64,000 nt of DNA from Armillaria gallica (lineage: Eukaryota > Basidiomycota > Agaricomycetes > Agaricales > Physalacriaceae): the NCBI GenBank assembly GCA_037576215.1, contig JBANDB010000002.1, positions 7,068,001 to 7,132,000 on the forward strand. The letters are read 5' to 3'. Positions 23,400 through 35,599 of the stretch are shown in pieces. The notes under the pieces were generated by a model that worked only from the letters and a program-made list of their open reading frames with translations, was not told where the DNA came from and did no database searches. Every line of letters begins with the position of its first letter. The first letter of the stretch is position 1. The translations under genes were made by a program, and so were the position numbers.

Positions 23400-24741
23400 T
23401 CGACAGAGAACGATTTAAGATACTTCGCCCGTGCCAATCCGCCGCCCCGGAGCTTCTTATCTCTAGTGAGAGCAACTTTGAATCTTTGCTTGAAGCAACC
23501 AGAAGAGGATGGCGAGAACAAGACGCTCTTGCCAACATCGAGCTCATCGATGCACCGAACCAGGCAATGTCCAACTGCGATGACGATCCCAACGCGAAGC
23601 ACATGCTCAAATCGAGTGCTGAGGACATCAAGGAGATGGTTCTGTATTTACTTCTTCTTAAATCGGTCATATTTGGAGGAATCAACAGACTCACCTCGGT
23701 AAGCGGTAATTACTCACCACACTCATCTCATGCAGGCGCGACGACCTAAACCTATTCTGGATCCAATTCGACGCCCGTCGAGGCGCGGTCAACCCTCCCA
23801 ATCCTTGAGGAAAGCAGTGATGCCTATCATCGCACAAGGCCGAATCCTTGATGCACAAGGAGAGCAGATGGGAGCGGACTACGCCGGTGTCCCCTACCGA
23901 GGCGACCTTGAGACCGTAGAAGTGGTCGTGCGCCGCAATCTTGAGGGCGTGAGAGCCAACGTTGGAAAAAGGAGAGTCCAATCCGAGACTCTCCGACGCG
24001 TATCAGCCTTTAGTTCGGAAAGTGGCATTGAGAGCGACTTTGCGGCAGCAAAGGGCGCCCCGGAGGTGAAGTCAGTCGCCGTCGATGGAAAATGAACAGA
24101 TGAGCCCTTGAAGTTGATCGCTCTGTCCGGCGTCGAACCAGGTTGTTTTCGTCTTCTCCTAGAGAGCACTTGTCATACTGAAGAAGTCGACACGTGAATC
24201 ATGGGTCAATGAAAACATTGTCGAATCTTCTGAGAGTCGGAGACGTCAACGATAGCCTTGCAAAAACGTCTGTTGGACTCGATGGCGATGGCAACGTTGC
24301 CATCCTTGCTTGGCCTTTCCTCACCTTGGGTGAGGTTGGCCCTCCTTGCCCTCCTTATTCCGCCCTTTCTCAACCTTCGCTCCCTTTCAATATCGTCACT
24401 AAGTGAAAATGTAAGCCTTGGCCGTAAAAGCGCTGAAAAAGATTGACCCGAAGAATAAAGTCAAAGCCTGTTCCTTCTGTGGTCGGTGTGGCCTTCAGTT
24501 ACCAAGTACACGACGTGAACCCAGCCGCCGCCGATGACCATAGAAAGCTGCAGATAAATGAGTACTGACACGGACCAATAAAAACCGCTACGCACGTCCT
24601 TCATATAACTGAACGTCAGCAGGCGACCTTGATAGTAAAAAAAGACGAGTTGCAAGGCTCGCCGCTGCTGCGGGTAAGAATGAGACTGGTAACGTCGTGA
24701 GGTCAGATGGAAACACTGAACAGGTGACATCGACGCGTCGA
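23400..24741. repeat. decayed segmental repeat, LRR-gene relic plus unknown flank
   Basis: At about 23430-23700 the plus strand carries APELLISSESNFESLLEATR and EDIKEMVLYLLLL, a decayed relative of the leucine-rich gene at 17.2 kb. The block 23.4-24.73 kb is similar in order to 51.4-52.58 kb and 59.5-60.7 kb (shared landmarks: 'gaagaggatgg.gagaac.a', 'gatcaatc.tat..ggag..tcaa.agactcacc', 'gaggtcggatggaaaca..gtgacatcgacgcgtcgaa'). Each copy is full of stops, and the copies differ by many small indels. Confidence 0.5.
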
Positions 24742-24746
24742 AAACC

Positions 24747-25368
24747 TGTTATGGATATCGGGTATCTGCCGACTCGGTCCATGAGTCAACACATGCCTGT
24801 ACTCGGGCTTCTCGGTCTTAATGGTGACTCACTCGTATCTTCTGTTACTTTCTCTACCTTTCTTACAGATACTAGAATAGATTAGAACATTGTAGAGTAA
24901 TCATGACTCGAACCATTCCTAGTATATAATACTGTACATACCATTGTATCAAAAGATTATCCAATCTATTACTTTCAGTACCCTCACACTGCGTGAACCC
25001 TCAGCTACGCCTAGCGCTTGCTGAACAAGCCATTGGATACGCCTAGCGCTTTCCAATACCAATCCGAAGGTTACGCTTAGCGCTTGCCTTCACCTACGGC
25101 CCGTAATAGCTTCGCGCTTACAGGCTTCTGTATCAGTTTTCCCCTCGGTAATAGCTCCGCGCTTACCGGCTACATCTTACAGTAATTGCTTCGCGCTTAC
25201 TGATCTCATTAACCTCGCAAACCGGACCACTCAGGTCTCCTCACGAACCCTTGCCGGAATCCATTCTATTACCTAACGACGTACATCACTTCTAATTAAT
25301 CTTACCTCGCTTCGATCATCACTCCTCGCCTCGTGCTCGCATATCCGGATTTCGGCAGAATCCTAACA
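24747..25368 (+). mobile_element. solo LTR 1 (retrotransposon)
   Basis: The element begins TGTTATGGATATCGGG and ends CCTAACA, giving inverted termini TGTTA/TAACA. It is flanked by the perfect 5-bp direct repeat AAACC at 24742-24746 and 25369-25373. The related copy at 50792-51308 on the other strand shares TGTTATGGATATCGGG, TGAGTCAACACATGCC and a central A/T-rich part. No internal coding region lies next to it, so it is a solo LTR formed by recombination between the two LTRs of a full element. It interrupts a repeat whose uninterrupted form is seen near 52560-52590. Superfamily (copia or gypsy) cannot be told from the LTR alone. Confidence 0.88.
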
Positions 25369-25373
25369 AAACC

Positions 25374-25900
25374 AAACAAACAACCTGACGTCAGTTTACA
25401 ATGACCGCCATCTTCCTTGATATTCTTGCTTCTCACTCGGACCACCATCTCTCTACGATAGTACCAAGAACTATAGAATCAGCTCGCTTTCATTTATTCT
25501 TCTTTCGTTTCCGTGGTCGTACTAGACCGAAACCGTTACGATTGCCACAGAAGAATCGAGGTTTCGTTTGAAAAACATCGCAAGCAATATTAGGCGAAAG
25601 ACGAAGATAAAAAGAGTCGGCGTCGTGCCAATGTGGACAACAAATGCGATCCGGTGAGTCGTATACACGCCCAGTTCACGTCTCACGATTGCGGAGGTGA
25701 CCCTGATCTACAGAATATGATTTCACGGAACCTTTAAGGCCGTCAGAGGCAGCGTTTCAAGGTCCTCGACCGCGTCGAGAAGACACCTGGAGAATCGTAT
25801 ATCATCTCCTTATATCAGATTACCAGCCAGCATGAACAGGCCTTGATGCTGTTCAGCTGGACTTTGGAGTAAGCCAATCTTACGTCTCCTTCCCACTGAA
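25374..25900 (+). pseudogene. third, broken fragment of the NACHT-gene C2-like exons
   Basis: The stretch 25557-25800 (cgaggtttcgtttgaaaaacatcgcaagc... then gtgagtcgtatacac...gcag|aggtgaccctgatc...) follows the first two conserved exons and the intervening intron of the NACHT genes at 27.4 and 54.0 kb, including the conserved 'tttcaaggtcctcg.c.gcgtcgagaagacac.tggagaat' part. Frames are broken (for example at 'gaacctttaag'). It ends before the P-loop region. It lies directly upstream of the NACHT 1 segment in the same orientation. Confidence 0.55.
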
Positions 25901-26019
25901 GCTGATCCCAGTTCTGTCACAGCGCTTCGCTTCTGGGACTCCAAACGTCCGACAACCGCATCGAGGTTGTCGGTCTGCCAAAGATTGGCTTTTCGTCGAC
26001 GAGAGAGACGTGATTACAG

Positions 26020-27359
26020 GCCGGAAAGAAAGGTGTGTTTTCTATTTTGAAATGTCGATTATCCGATATTCAGTGCTGCCACTGTACATTAAGGATTCGA
26101 AACCGCCATCCATGAAACCTGAAGCCTATCGTCAACAACAGCGATGCCTTGGGGGCAGGTAGGCCAGTTAGTCTATATGAATAACGAGGGGAACTCGTCG
26201 GCGACGCTACACTCAGCCGTCACGTTGGCCGTTTATTCAGGGCGCTATGGCCTTCCCGCTAGGTGTCAATGCGAGTAGCCATGTGCCTCAACTACTTGTC
26301 CGACCTAATGCCAACTTCTAGTAGGCTTCACCTTCTCCGCACGCAGACTCCACATTCCACATTTACTAAACGCCGATGTTCAATGTTCAAGCTTCAAGGC
26401 CAGAGAGCATTTATGGGACCGCTACCGGTGCCGCAGCTTTCCAATCTCACCGACGTGTTGTGTCACTGACATTCCTTCAGGATTTCACAGAAGCACCGAT
26501 GTTCCCGACGGCAACGAGCTAGGTGCCTGGCGATATGGTTTAGCCCTTCCGAATCTGTATTAGAAGACCGCCAGTAATCAATTATCACCGATTGATGTAT
26601 CACTTGCTTAAACGTTCGGGCATATGAACAAGTACCGTTTCTGGATGTTGACGTAGAACCATTGTAAGTTCATTAGCAGAGTGACTGGTGTTGACGCTAA
26701 TTCCTTGTCTTATCAAGCCTCCAAAACATATGTCATCCTGAGATAATTGTCTATTTCACCATTTGGTCCCTAGTTTCACGGTACGTTCTTCCTCGTCCCC
26801 CAATGTATGCGTGTAAAGCCAAATCATTCCTGTAGATACAATGAGCCGTGACGAAAGGGTTGCGGCGGAGAATCGTCCTGAGGTGCTCCATTTCGTAACG
26901 AATATGGCTTGAAGGGGCAGAAACCTAAGTATCATGCGTATCATGACTGCGGCGTTATAGCTGCCCGCTATACTGGTCAAAACGCCGGTCGTCTCAATCT
27001 CGGGGTCAATACAGTAGGACTTTTCCTTGAACCCAACGGGGCTCGGACCTGCCACGCCCTGAGATAGTCCATCACTTCATCATTTACTCACCAAGGGCTT
27101 ACGGCACTTGTGGAACCATTATCTAGAGCGATGTTGCGGGACTTCCATACGTGTTCACCTTGTTTGCCCCTCGTACCACCGTTTCTGCGGTAGTCACCAA
27201 GAAAAGAACCAATGGCTAATGAGAGAGGGTTAGTTTCGTTTCAGTGTTTATTTCTTTATTTTTGTGCTCATGTCCTCCCCGTAGTCACCGGATGATTTTC
27301 ATCCGCCGTTCGTGTCGTCGTCATTCGAATACTTGGACCAGCATTAATGTGCTGCATAG
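26020..27359 (+). repeat. upstream part of the NACHT-segment duplication
   Basis: From the landmark 'aaagaaaggtg.gttttctat' at about 26025 onward the sequence parallels 52690-53974 (for example 'ccg..attcagtgctgccac', 'cgctaccggtgcc', 'ccctggtttcacggtacgttcttcctcgtcc', 'aatacagtaggg.tcttccttgaaccca'). Open frames in the later copy (53334-53720) have no recognised family. This region may hold a decayed gene or the 5' exons of the NACHT genes. Confidence 0.5.
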
Positions 27360-30300
27360 AAGCCGAAATTGTCACGATCGCGCCTACGGAAAAATCGAAG
27401 TTTTGCTTGAAGATCGCTGCTGGCAGCAAGAAGCAAAAAACAGACGAAATCAAGATTGAGGAAGGAGGCACCATGCCAAAGTGGACCATAAATATGGACC
27501 TGTAAGTCGCATACCCGTCCAGTACATCTTGGTAGATGTCTTATCATTGCAGAGGTGACCTTGACTCGCAAATCGTGGTTTCATGGAAGCTTTACGGTCG
27601 TCGGCGGTTGCGTCTCAAGGTCCTTGGCAGCGTTGAGAAGACACTTGGAGAATTGTTTGAAGGGAGCAGCACGAGTGCGTGTATTTATTTCCTTGCTCTA
27701 ATAAATATTGACTTTTTCTGTAGGTGCCGATATACACCTATCTGACGGAACTTCCGAGATCGCAGTGCTCCAAATATCTGGTTCAAACAGCGCCAAGACA
27801 CTCATGGACGAACTCATACCGAGCACTAAGAAACCTTCAGAAAACTCCAAGTTTCTAGAGAGCAGCGAAACCCTGGGGACCGTGTTTGAAGCTGCGAAGG
27901 GAATGGTTGATACCCTCGCGGGGGTAGGTTATATTTTACAAGTTGATTTATACCGCTTGACGAGAGTCTCTTCCCAAGGTGCACCCTGCGGCTACCGTCG
28001 CTTGGGGATTTCTATCTATTGGATTCAAGGTAGGTATGAACGGCATTCCCAATGCACAATATCTTCATGCATAGTCGCAGGTCCTAAAGAATCAACGCGA
28101 CACAAATCAAGCTGTACTTGATCTTTACGCGGAGATGATATCGGTGTACGAAGAAGCCAGCAAGAACGATATCTCACAGAGGCATGATAGTTTACGTGGA
28201 ACCTATAGTTCCTTGTTCAAGCAGACCATTGAATGCGCCATGTTCATTGAAGGATATGCAAAGAAGAGTGGGATAGGTAGGTATCTTTTGAATCAAAACC
28301 ATCTTATGATATGTCATGACTTTCCCAGGGCGTCTTTGCACGATGGACATATCGGGCCAAGCTACAAAATTCCGTACAGCTTTCGCCGACTTAAAGGACC
28401 AGCTGACCGGGGGATTTGCGAGGGAATCAGTCATTGTCACTCTCGGTGTCCAGGAGCTTGTGAACATTCAAAGTGCACCAACCCTCAGTTACAGTCCGTT
28501 GTAAGCGCTGACCTGAGGTCTTTAGTCATGATGTGTCGATTACAAAATCTTGAACCACCTCAAGAGCTCAGTCCAAAATCGAGGTGTATGCAAGGAACGC
28601 GTGTAGCGACAATCAACACCATGGTGTCATGGATCGCCCAGTGTGAGGGCGGGATGATGTGGTGCAAAGGATTGGCGGGGACTGGGAAGAGTTCTTTGAT
28701 GGGAACTCTCCACGATTTACTCACCGCAGACGTCGGGGGACGCAGTCGTCTTGCGGCGTTCGTTCGTTACGACCACATCCAGTATTCGAATGCCGGCAAG
28801 CTAATAACCAGCATCGCATACGGCTTGGGAATGTTCGACGACCGCATCGGGATGGCCATCTCCAGAGTTATCCAGACATCGAGATCGGTGGCGACCATGT
28901 CGGACCCGTCCGCTCAGTTTCGGCTTCTACTTCGTGGTCCGCTTGAATCCCTCCCTAATCTTGTTGATGAAGGACCCCTGGTCGTCATCGTCGATGGATT
29001 GGATGAATGCGACGCGTCTGATGACCTGTTGGCTGTACTCGCGGAGGGTTTTGGTCCGAAACTTCCGTTTATGCGCCTCATTATTTCTAGTCGACCGGTT
29101 CATCACATAGCCACAGCTTTCAAGGAACGAGACGGCATATGTACACTCCATTTGGATACATCCTCGAAGGATGTAGACCGTGATATTCAGTTCTACTTGG
29201 AGCGACAGTTTGCAACTGTAGGTAATCCAGCGTTTCAAGCAAAGTGTAAAGAGCTGGACGCTATCGGAAGGCTGGCAGCACGGGTAAGTGGTTTGTTCGT
29301 CTGGGCGGCAACTGTTGCCAAATTTGTCCATGCATTCCCAGCGATATCGAGGCTGCAATCTCTCCTAGCCACGGATATCCCTGGTGATGCCACGGAGGCT
29401 CTGGCAACTCTATATCGCACTGCTCTAGACACTCGTGTATGAACTTCCGGGTGCGAATGCGGACGTTAAGAAGTATGTACGCAATGTTCTAGGTGCTGTG
29501 TTCGCGGCCGAGATGCCTCTGGGGATGACAGAGGATATCCTTGATAACCTTGTCCTAGATGAGGGCAGCCCTCCTTCACATCACATTGTGTCGATGCTAG
29601 GAAGTGTACTCAGTCCCGAAACTGAAGACTCTCCCATCCGACCCATACACAAATCCCTCGACGACTTCTTGCAGGATCGAAGTCGGTGCGGGGACGAGTG
29701 GTTTGTCGATGTCCCTCTCCATCGTAGGGCCATAGCCAAGCGGTGTCTGGATGCATCGCAGTTGTTTCTTCAGAAATGGTCTCCCAAAATTGATATGGAC
29801 GTCGCTGCCATCCCGGTGTATATATCTGAATATGCATTATTTGGAGCGTTTTGGTATCTCAATGCTTTCGACGAGAGCGGCTTAGAACTATTTGATTCCT
29901 TTTTCCGCTGCTACTTTCTTCCATGGTTGGACGTGCATCTATGTATCAGATCCAATGATGTCCTTCCACATTTGTCAATGGTGTTGAATTGGTCCAATGT
30001 ACGTGGTTTGAAAGTGAGCTTTACTGTGCCCAAATTAATCTTTTTGGCTCTAGCAATTTGGTAGCACCGAGTCTCGCACTTTGTTCTACCATGCTTATCT
30101 GTTTGCGTACAGAGCATTACAGGACGGAGGGCAGTCCCGTGCAGGACCATCACATATTTCTACTAGCATGGTGTCTCTTTCACCATCCAGTAATATCATT
30201 CGCAAGGCCTGGGAGCGGTTGAACGTTTCGGATCCTCTTCCCATATCCCCCGACAAAGAACGGCTTGTCTCTCGCATAGAATCAGGCTCGCATTTCCTCA

Positions 30301-31319
30301 ATCCAGACTCTGACAGTCTCATAACCTTAGAACCCACACCAAAGCTCATGACAACTCAGTGGGAGATCAATACAGGACGACAGAGGTTATCGCCAGAGAT
30401 ACCACATACTTCATCCTTTGATCGCCGGAATTTTATCTCTACCCTATGGGGACTTTCAATAGTCGTGTTTAAACGTGAATTTGCGACACGTCCCCCACCA
30501 ACATCAGACTGGATAATGCTACCCCTCCCCGACCATGTTTCACAGGGTACTATTCACAACCCGTTGTGGCTTTATATGGCTGTCTTCGACTCCCGAACTC
30601 GAACTCTCGGGGTGTACACGTTATTCTTGTCTCATTTTTCGCCCCGTGATTTCTCGATTGCTCTATATGAAAACGGCATTGTCCTTGTGCACAATGTCGG
30701 ATCTTTTATGAGGATTGCTATCGGCCAAGAGGACAACTTTGCGTGGATATCAATTCCGACTAGCAACTGTCATGGCCCGGCTCCAAGTGCCAAGCTGGGC
30801 CGTAGAGGGCAACGGCTCAGGCCCAGGGTTTATCCCGACTTTCGGGCAAATCGTGACCTACGCATTTGTCGCGATGGATCAAAAGTTATATTCACCCATT
30901 ACGACAACACTATACAACTATATGATACACGGACAGGCACTGCTCTCTTTGACCCTCTTCACATCGATGGGTGGGTTATCGGCGTCTCTGATGATGGATC
31001 AAAAATCGTGTTTTACAACCGGAATCCTAAAGCGATCAGGATATGTGACATGAACTTGGGTGGTAAGGTCATCGCTGTAATAGACAGCAGTGCAGTGGAG
31101 TTCGTACCTATCTCGTTTCTTGGAAGGTCGAAGATTGGCTATATAATCCACCAATGCTTGTTCATCCAAAGTTTGGTGACAGGTGACATTCTCTTTCGCC
31201 ACGGTATTCCCGAGCCTCCCGAACGGGGAAGGTATTGGATACAGGCTACTCCAGATGGAACGAGGATTATCACTCATGATGATGGGAAATGTATGGTATG
31301 GGATGTTGGAGACTTATAG
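27360..31319 (+). pseudogene. NACHT STAND protein with WD40-like tail (NACHT 1), frameshifted
   Basis: STAND P-loop proteins act in fungal incompatibility and immunity as nucleotide-switched receptors. In order: a C2-like N-terminal module (exon 27360-27501, then LYGRRRLRLKVLGSVEKTLG), a helical linker with FKQTIECAMFIEGYAKKSG, and the NACHT domain with Walker A GLAGTGKSSL and Walker B VVIVDGLDECD, followed by LIISSRPVHHIATAF. After an intron (29999-30053) the C-terminus has beta-propeller-like repeats (DGSKVIFTHYDNTIQLYDTR, DDGSKIVFYN, DGTRIITHDDGKCMVWDV). The frame breaks at about 29433, where LDTRV-stop is followed one frame over by ELPGANADVKKYV; the paralogue reads straight through (LDTLVSEPGANADIKKYV). 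The join near 28480-28520 is also not clean. It is probably a recently disabled gene, or the break is a base error. The 5' start is not resolved. Confidence 0.75.
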
Positions 31320-31399
31320 TCATAAGTACATCAGTACGGTACCGTCACCTACTCAGTCGAAATACAGTACACAGTGGAAAGCCGCAACTGACTTGCGAC

Positions 31400-32300
31400 G
31401 CACATCAGCGACACAGCCAACCTGCACTACTCCAACTTAAGATCGGCATGTCCAGTTTTGGGGAATAATACAGCAGCTTGTGGTTATTCCAAGTCTTGGG
31501 AATTCTAAATAGATGATTACAAACATACACGCGGGGGTACATACCGGTACAACAACATAAATTATCCGAATACGAGAGCTTTTCAGAGCGAATCGTAAAT
31601 CGTAACATTCCCTCCGGCTCATCATCGCTCGTGCGCCTAGAACTTGGTGCCCTCGGAATGGGTATGGGGTATGGTATCGGTATAGACATCGTCCTCAATG
31701 ACGGTTCCTCTTCCTCTCGCCCAGTTATCGGCCCCCATCCCCACACTCTTCTTCTCGCGCTCCTTCCAATCATACAGGGTCATCTTGCGGTGTTTTTGTG
31801 GCGAGTTGGGGTTTGGCTCCGATTTCATCTCGGGGAGTACTTTTGATATGTGCGGTGGAGGTGATGGAGGAGAATGAGAATTGGAGGAGAACGGTTATTT
31901 AAGACGCGTTGAAGGCACTGTACCCGGTTCATTCCTCTTCTTTCCTGGACCCATCACAGACGACGAGATATCAGGCGTTAGCGGTGGCAAATCGACCAGT
32001 ATCCCATCGGGAGGTTCCAGAGGCGATGTGCCCCGCGTGGAATCGGGTGATTCTTTCGCTCGTGGCCTTCGTTTGAGTAGTGAAGGTCGCCGAGGAGCTT
32101 CTACATGTGTAGGGCGGACCAGCCTTCCAATCACAGTCCATCCTACCGTCGCATGCGAATGCCCGTCGACATCTTCAAACTTCGGGATGGGCGTCGTCCC
32201 ATTTCCCTCCTAGCACTATCTCGTCTAGCTCTTGGTATAACGCCATCCACCGTCTTCGTTGGTATGTAGTCCGGCATCCCTGAGCGAGCAGCATTTCCCG
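31400..32300 (-). other. possible minus-strand coding fragments
   Basis: On the minus strand a frame at 31637-31828 begins MKSEPNPNSPQKHRK and contains KKSVGMGADNWARGRGTVIE; it is short but reads like real coding sequence. Upstream, 31895-32134 is a proline-rich frame (THVEAPRRPSLLKRRP, LEPPDGILVDLPPLTPDISS). They may be exons of one small gene or relics. The part near 32035-32300 also shares landmarks with 19570-19790, linking it to the unknown minus-strand repeat family. No family recognised. Confidence 0.3.
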
Positions 32301-33479
32301 CAAGCCATGCATCGAGAGCCACATCGCAATCGTTGTCATCGTGTGAAAAAACGAGAGGGACTAATACCCTCGTGCATATGCGTACCCATGCAAAGGGAGG
32401 GTCCGACGCTGCCAGTGGGGAGCCGGAATTCGTAGGCAAATTGCTGGGGGAATGCAGTCGGAGGACAACTTGATCAATGAACGTAGGTCAGAGTCTGCCG
32501 TTCTCCTTCTTCGTCCACGTCGTCGCCTACTCCCACGTTCTCCCTTGCATACCGATTGTCTGAATCGTTGACTCTGGCCTAAATCCCAGAGTATACCGCA
32601 CGAGAGCATGTTAGCAAGGCAGACGTGTTGGTAAACTAAACGACTTGTGAGCGCAGGCTAGAAGAAAAATGTGGGTACTGCTCACCTCAAGCGGTCGTAG
32701 CCACTGAACGTTGAACGTGTCATCATGCGGCAGCTCACACACGCATTGTATTGTAGGACCATCGGAAGAAGTGCATGCTTAGCCGTCATCGAAGTAGAAG
32801 TACGGAGGGCAGAACTCGACGAGCTCCTTGAATAGTCATCGGCAAGACCTCCTTCACTCGGCCATTCTACCGTCGCACGCGCAGGTCATGAGCGCTCCCT
32901 CAGAGGCGTCGACCCTTTCCAAGTTTTGTAGCATTGGTAGCATGTATGGTACTAAGAGAAAATATAAGTCTAGCCGCACAAGTAACAAAAAAATCCTCAC
33001 CTGAAGAAATCAAGCTCCTGCTGCAGTTCCTACGGCAGGGTTTTCGTTTTCTTGGTATACGTATGGTGAGCCTGAGCCCCGCAGCGATCGATGGCCATAA
33101 AAAGCTGAACATAAATGAGTACTGACCAGGACCAATGACAACCACTACGTACATCTTCCCTCTCCCATAACCGGATACTGGCTGATGGATTTATCGCAAT
33201 GCAAGCTGAGGAAACGTGTTGCACTGCGCAGAGTCAATATCTAACTGTGATTTGTCACAGATTACACTTGGTGAACGACACGTCGAATCGACCGTGATCG
33301 AAATGGAAGCTTACATAAATAACAAGAGAAGAGGTGAGATGCTGCGGTTCATTGGACCTCTTTTACTTTCTTACCTCCCGTATTCTGCCCTCGTTCATCC
33401 TGGGATGTTTGGTGCGTGTGTGTTACTTGTCGCGAGATGGGCGTTGATGTATGTCATTGCATGATGACCAAAAAAGCAT
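32301..33479. repeat. decayed repeat sequence
   Basis: No intact gene. The section 32940-33200 (aaaatataagtc...; 'acggaccaatga.aac..ctacg.ac.tc') has relatives near 24400-24620 and 35270-35340. From about 33350 the sequence matches the promoter-side part of the U gene copies (compare 47050-47180 and 60880-60990). Confidence 0.35.
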
Positions 33480-34685
33480 GTTTGGCTCACCCGTATTGAG
33501 TCAAACAAAGCAGTCTCTTTTCACCGTCATGCTCGTACTTTCCATCTCCCTTTTCTCGTCCGGCAACACTGTTCAAGGGCCTTCAAGACACTCTTGTGCT
33601 GGAGGCTGACGTCAAAGCATCTTGTGAGTAGAGCCGACATGGATTTTAGAGAACAACTAAGCCTGATTTTAACCAGCTTTCTTCATTACCCAAAAGCTCA
33701 AACGCTCGACGTGGGCTCCGACTATGTTTTTTCCTCGGCTAGCGAATCCCTACCGACGAGGAGGACTTGAGCGTTGCACATACTAGGCGCGGAGTATGAG
33801 ATAGGGCCGTTTCAATCATCAACCATTCCTCCGGACGTCTTACCCGGACTCTCCTTCGACGACTGGATTCAGGACGACCAATTCAGGGACCTGGTTTAGG
33901 CCCAAACGATATGTCGCCATCAGCAAGTGGCACGTCATGGAAGGAAGGACCTGTTCGCATTCGCCAATGATGGGAGTGTACGGAATGCGGCAGGAGGAGG
34001 CGGAAGATGGAGGTGCGCCATTCTCTTCATAACGACAGCGCGTCATCGGATGAAGCGGGATATGCTGGCAATGGTAAGTCTCTCCAATATCTTGCATCCA
34101 TTGGCATTCACATCTCTGTAGCTCGATTTTACGCACACGACTCTTCTTCGCGTGAGATAGCAGGTCTTGACCGCCAACGGCGTGTTGAGGGCGGAGCTAC
34201 TGAAGTTGAAACATTGTGCGGCGAGAATACAACGGTACTGGGAAGGAGAACAGCTGCAGACACGCGCGGCATCTGGGGCGCGCGGGTGTGAGAATTTGGC
34301 ACTATGCAGCGAAAGCAAACGAGGACTACGGATTTGTGTCTGAAGAGCTTGAAGGGTAGCGTAGGTTTCTCTCCCACAATTCTATAACTTTGGCTGAATT
34401 ACACCATCCACCAGTACGGCGTTCCTGCCAGTCACTGTCTGCAAAGTCCTATTCGCGCTATTTGATGGCAAGGATGCCAGTGTCCCCATCCCCGTTGACG
34501 TCTCCGATTCTTACGGCAAAGGCACGGGGGAGTCTCATGTTGGACAGCGGGGGAGAGTTGGCGACGACAGGCATGACCACGTAGCCATGGTTCTGGGTAC
34601 GCTTGTAGCTGGATCGGACCTTGTCTGGCTCGATGCGTTCTGGACGTTCTTGTTCTGGAGGTTCGGTTTCTACCCTTCATCTTAA
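33480..34685 (+). pseudogene. U gene copy A (unrecognised multi-exon gene)
   Basis: U is a family seen only through its repeats here. Conserved parts across copies, as best read: a leader with SISLF, an intron with gtgagtag, an exon reading PGERIPTDEEDLN in the best copies, a 'LDDWIQ' stretch (SFDDWIQDDQFRDLV in this copy), and later NGTSRAELLKGG. Copy A keeps a long open C-terminal frame from about 34430: TVCKVLFALFDGKDASVPIP, DSYGKGTGESHVGQRGR and LVWLDAFWTFLFWRFGFYPS, with a stop at 34683-34685, which other copies lack. Stops and frame changes earlier make it non-coding as a whole. Function unknown. It is not followed by a BTB copy. Confidence 0.4.
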
Positions 34686-35599
34686 TATCCCAGTATCTTA
34701 AGTCGTTCTCAGCTATCTCCCGTACTTTCACCATCCAGTTCCATCCCCACAAAGTCTACTACTCGTCTCTACAGATCGGGCACAATGCGGTAAGCTACTG
34801 CTCTTTCATATAATTCCAACGGCTTAGTCGTTAGCAGTGCGCTCGCTCTCGCCTCACATCACATCAAAGGGCTCCCCAAAAATCGAGCAAGAGTCTACCT
34901 AAACCACGCAAGGGGAACGCTCTCCATGGGGTGTACCAAATGACAAGCGGGTCTAATTGCATTGTACTTGCGCGCCGTTACCATTCCTGCTACTGCTCGA
35001 GCTCAACGAGTTTCTTGAGTAGTGGTAGTCGTCGATCACTCGTTTGGCGAATATGGGGCAAAACAACAGGGCGCACGTACCAGTAAGCGGAATGGGTTAC
35101 CGAGGTTATCACTGGCTGAATGTCTGCTCTACAGGTTTGAAAGCACCGTGAAACCATGTTCCTCGAGACCCGTCGTGAATCGTTCGCTCCCCACTTGGGT
35201 CTATGTCAAGATCCAGCAGCCGAACCTCGTCTGGCCTGGTGTCTCTTCGACGTTGGAAGGAACTTGTTATTCTCGACCGACACGGACCAATGAAAACTGC
35301 TACGCACGTCCTTCGTATAACTGGACGCAACCTTGATAGTGAATAAGAGAGTCATACGCGTTGCAAGGCTCGCCGTTGCTATGAGCAGGAATGACACTGG
35401 TAACGTCGTGATTTGGTTTGTTGGAGGGAAACAGAAGAGGTCGGATGGAAACATCGACGCGTTGAAGTAACCAGGCCTGAACCAAACAACGCGTCAAAAT
35501 AACCGAACAAATAGCCTGACGTCAGTCCGACGGCCACCACCTTTGCTTCTCACTCGGACCACCACTCCCCGATAGCACTGAGAACTCTAGCCCCCGCTC
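34686..35599. repeat. decayed repeat spacer
   Basis: The stretch 35270-35500 ('acggaccaatgaaaac.gctacgcacgtcctt', 'gttgcaaggctcgccgttgct', 'gaatgacactggtaacgtcgtga', 'gaggtcggatggaaacatcgacgcgttgaa') has relatives at 24560-24730 and 52480-52580. No gene seen. Confidence 0.4.

Noticed and set aside
23400..24740. Intact gene from overlapping frames of 120-131 codons on both strands
   Set aside because: Comparison with the parallel blocks at 51.4 and 59.5 kb shows frame-breaking indels without respect for any reading frame.
24990..25210. CRISPR-like regularly spaced repeats
   Set aside because: The motifs are degenerate, few, inside an LTR with target duplications, and the host is a eukaryote.
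28135..29442. Reading NACHT 1 as one 435-codon exon from 28135
   Set aside because: The first part of that frame runs through the intron after KKSGIG; the spliced form matches NACHT 2 better.
34432..34752. Minus-strand frame with VRIGDVNGDGDTGI, resembling an FG-GAP or dockerin calcium motif
   Set aside because: It is the complement of the open C-terminal frame of U copy A, which is better supported by context; a single motif is not a repeat domain.
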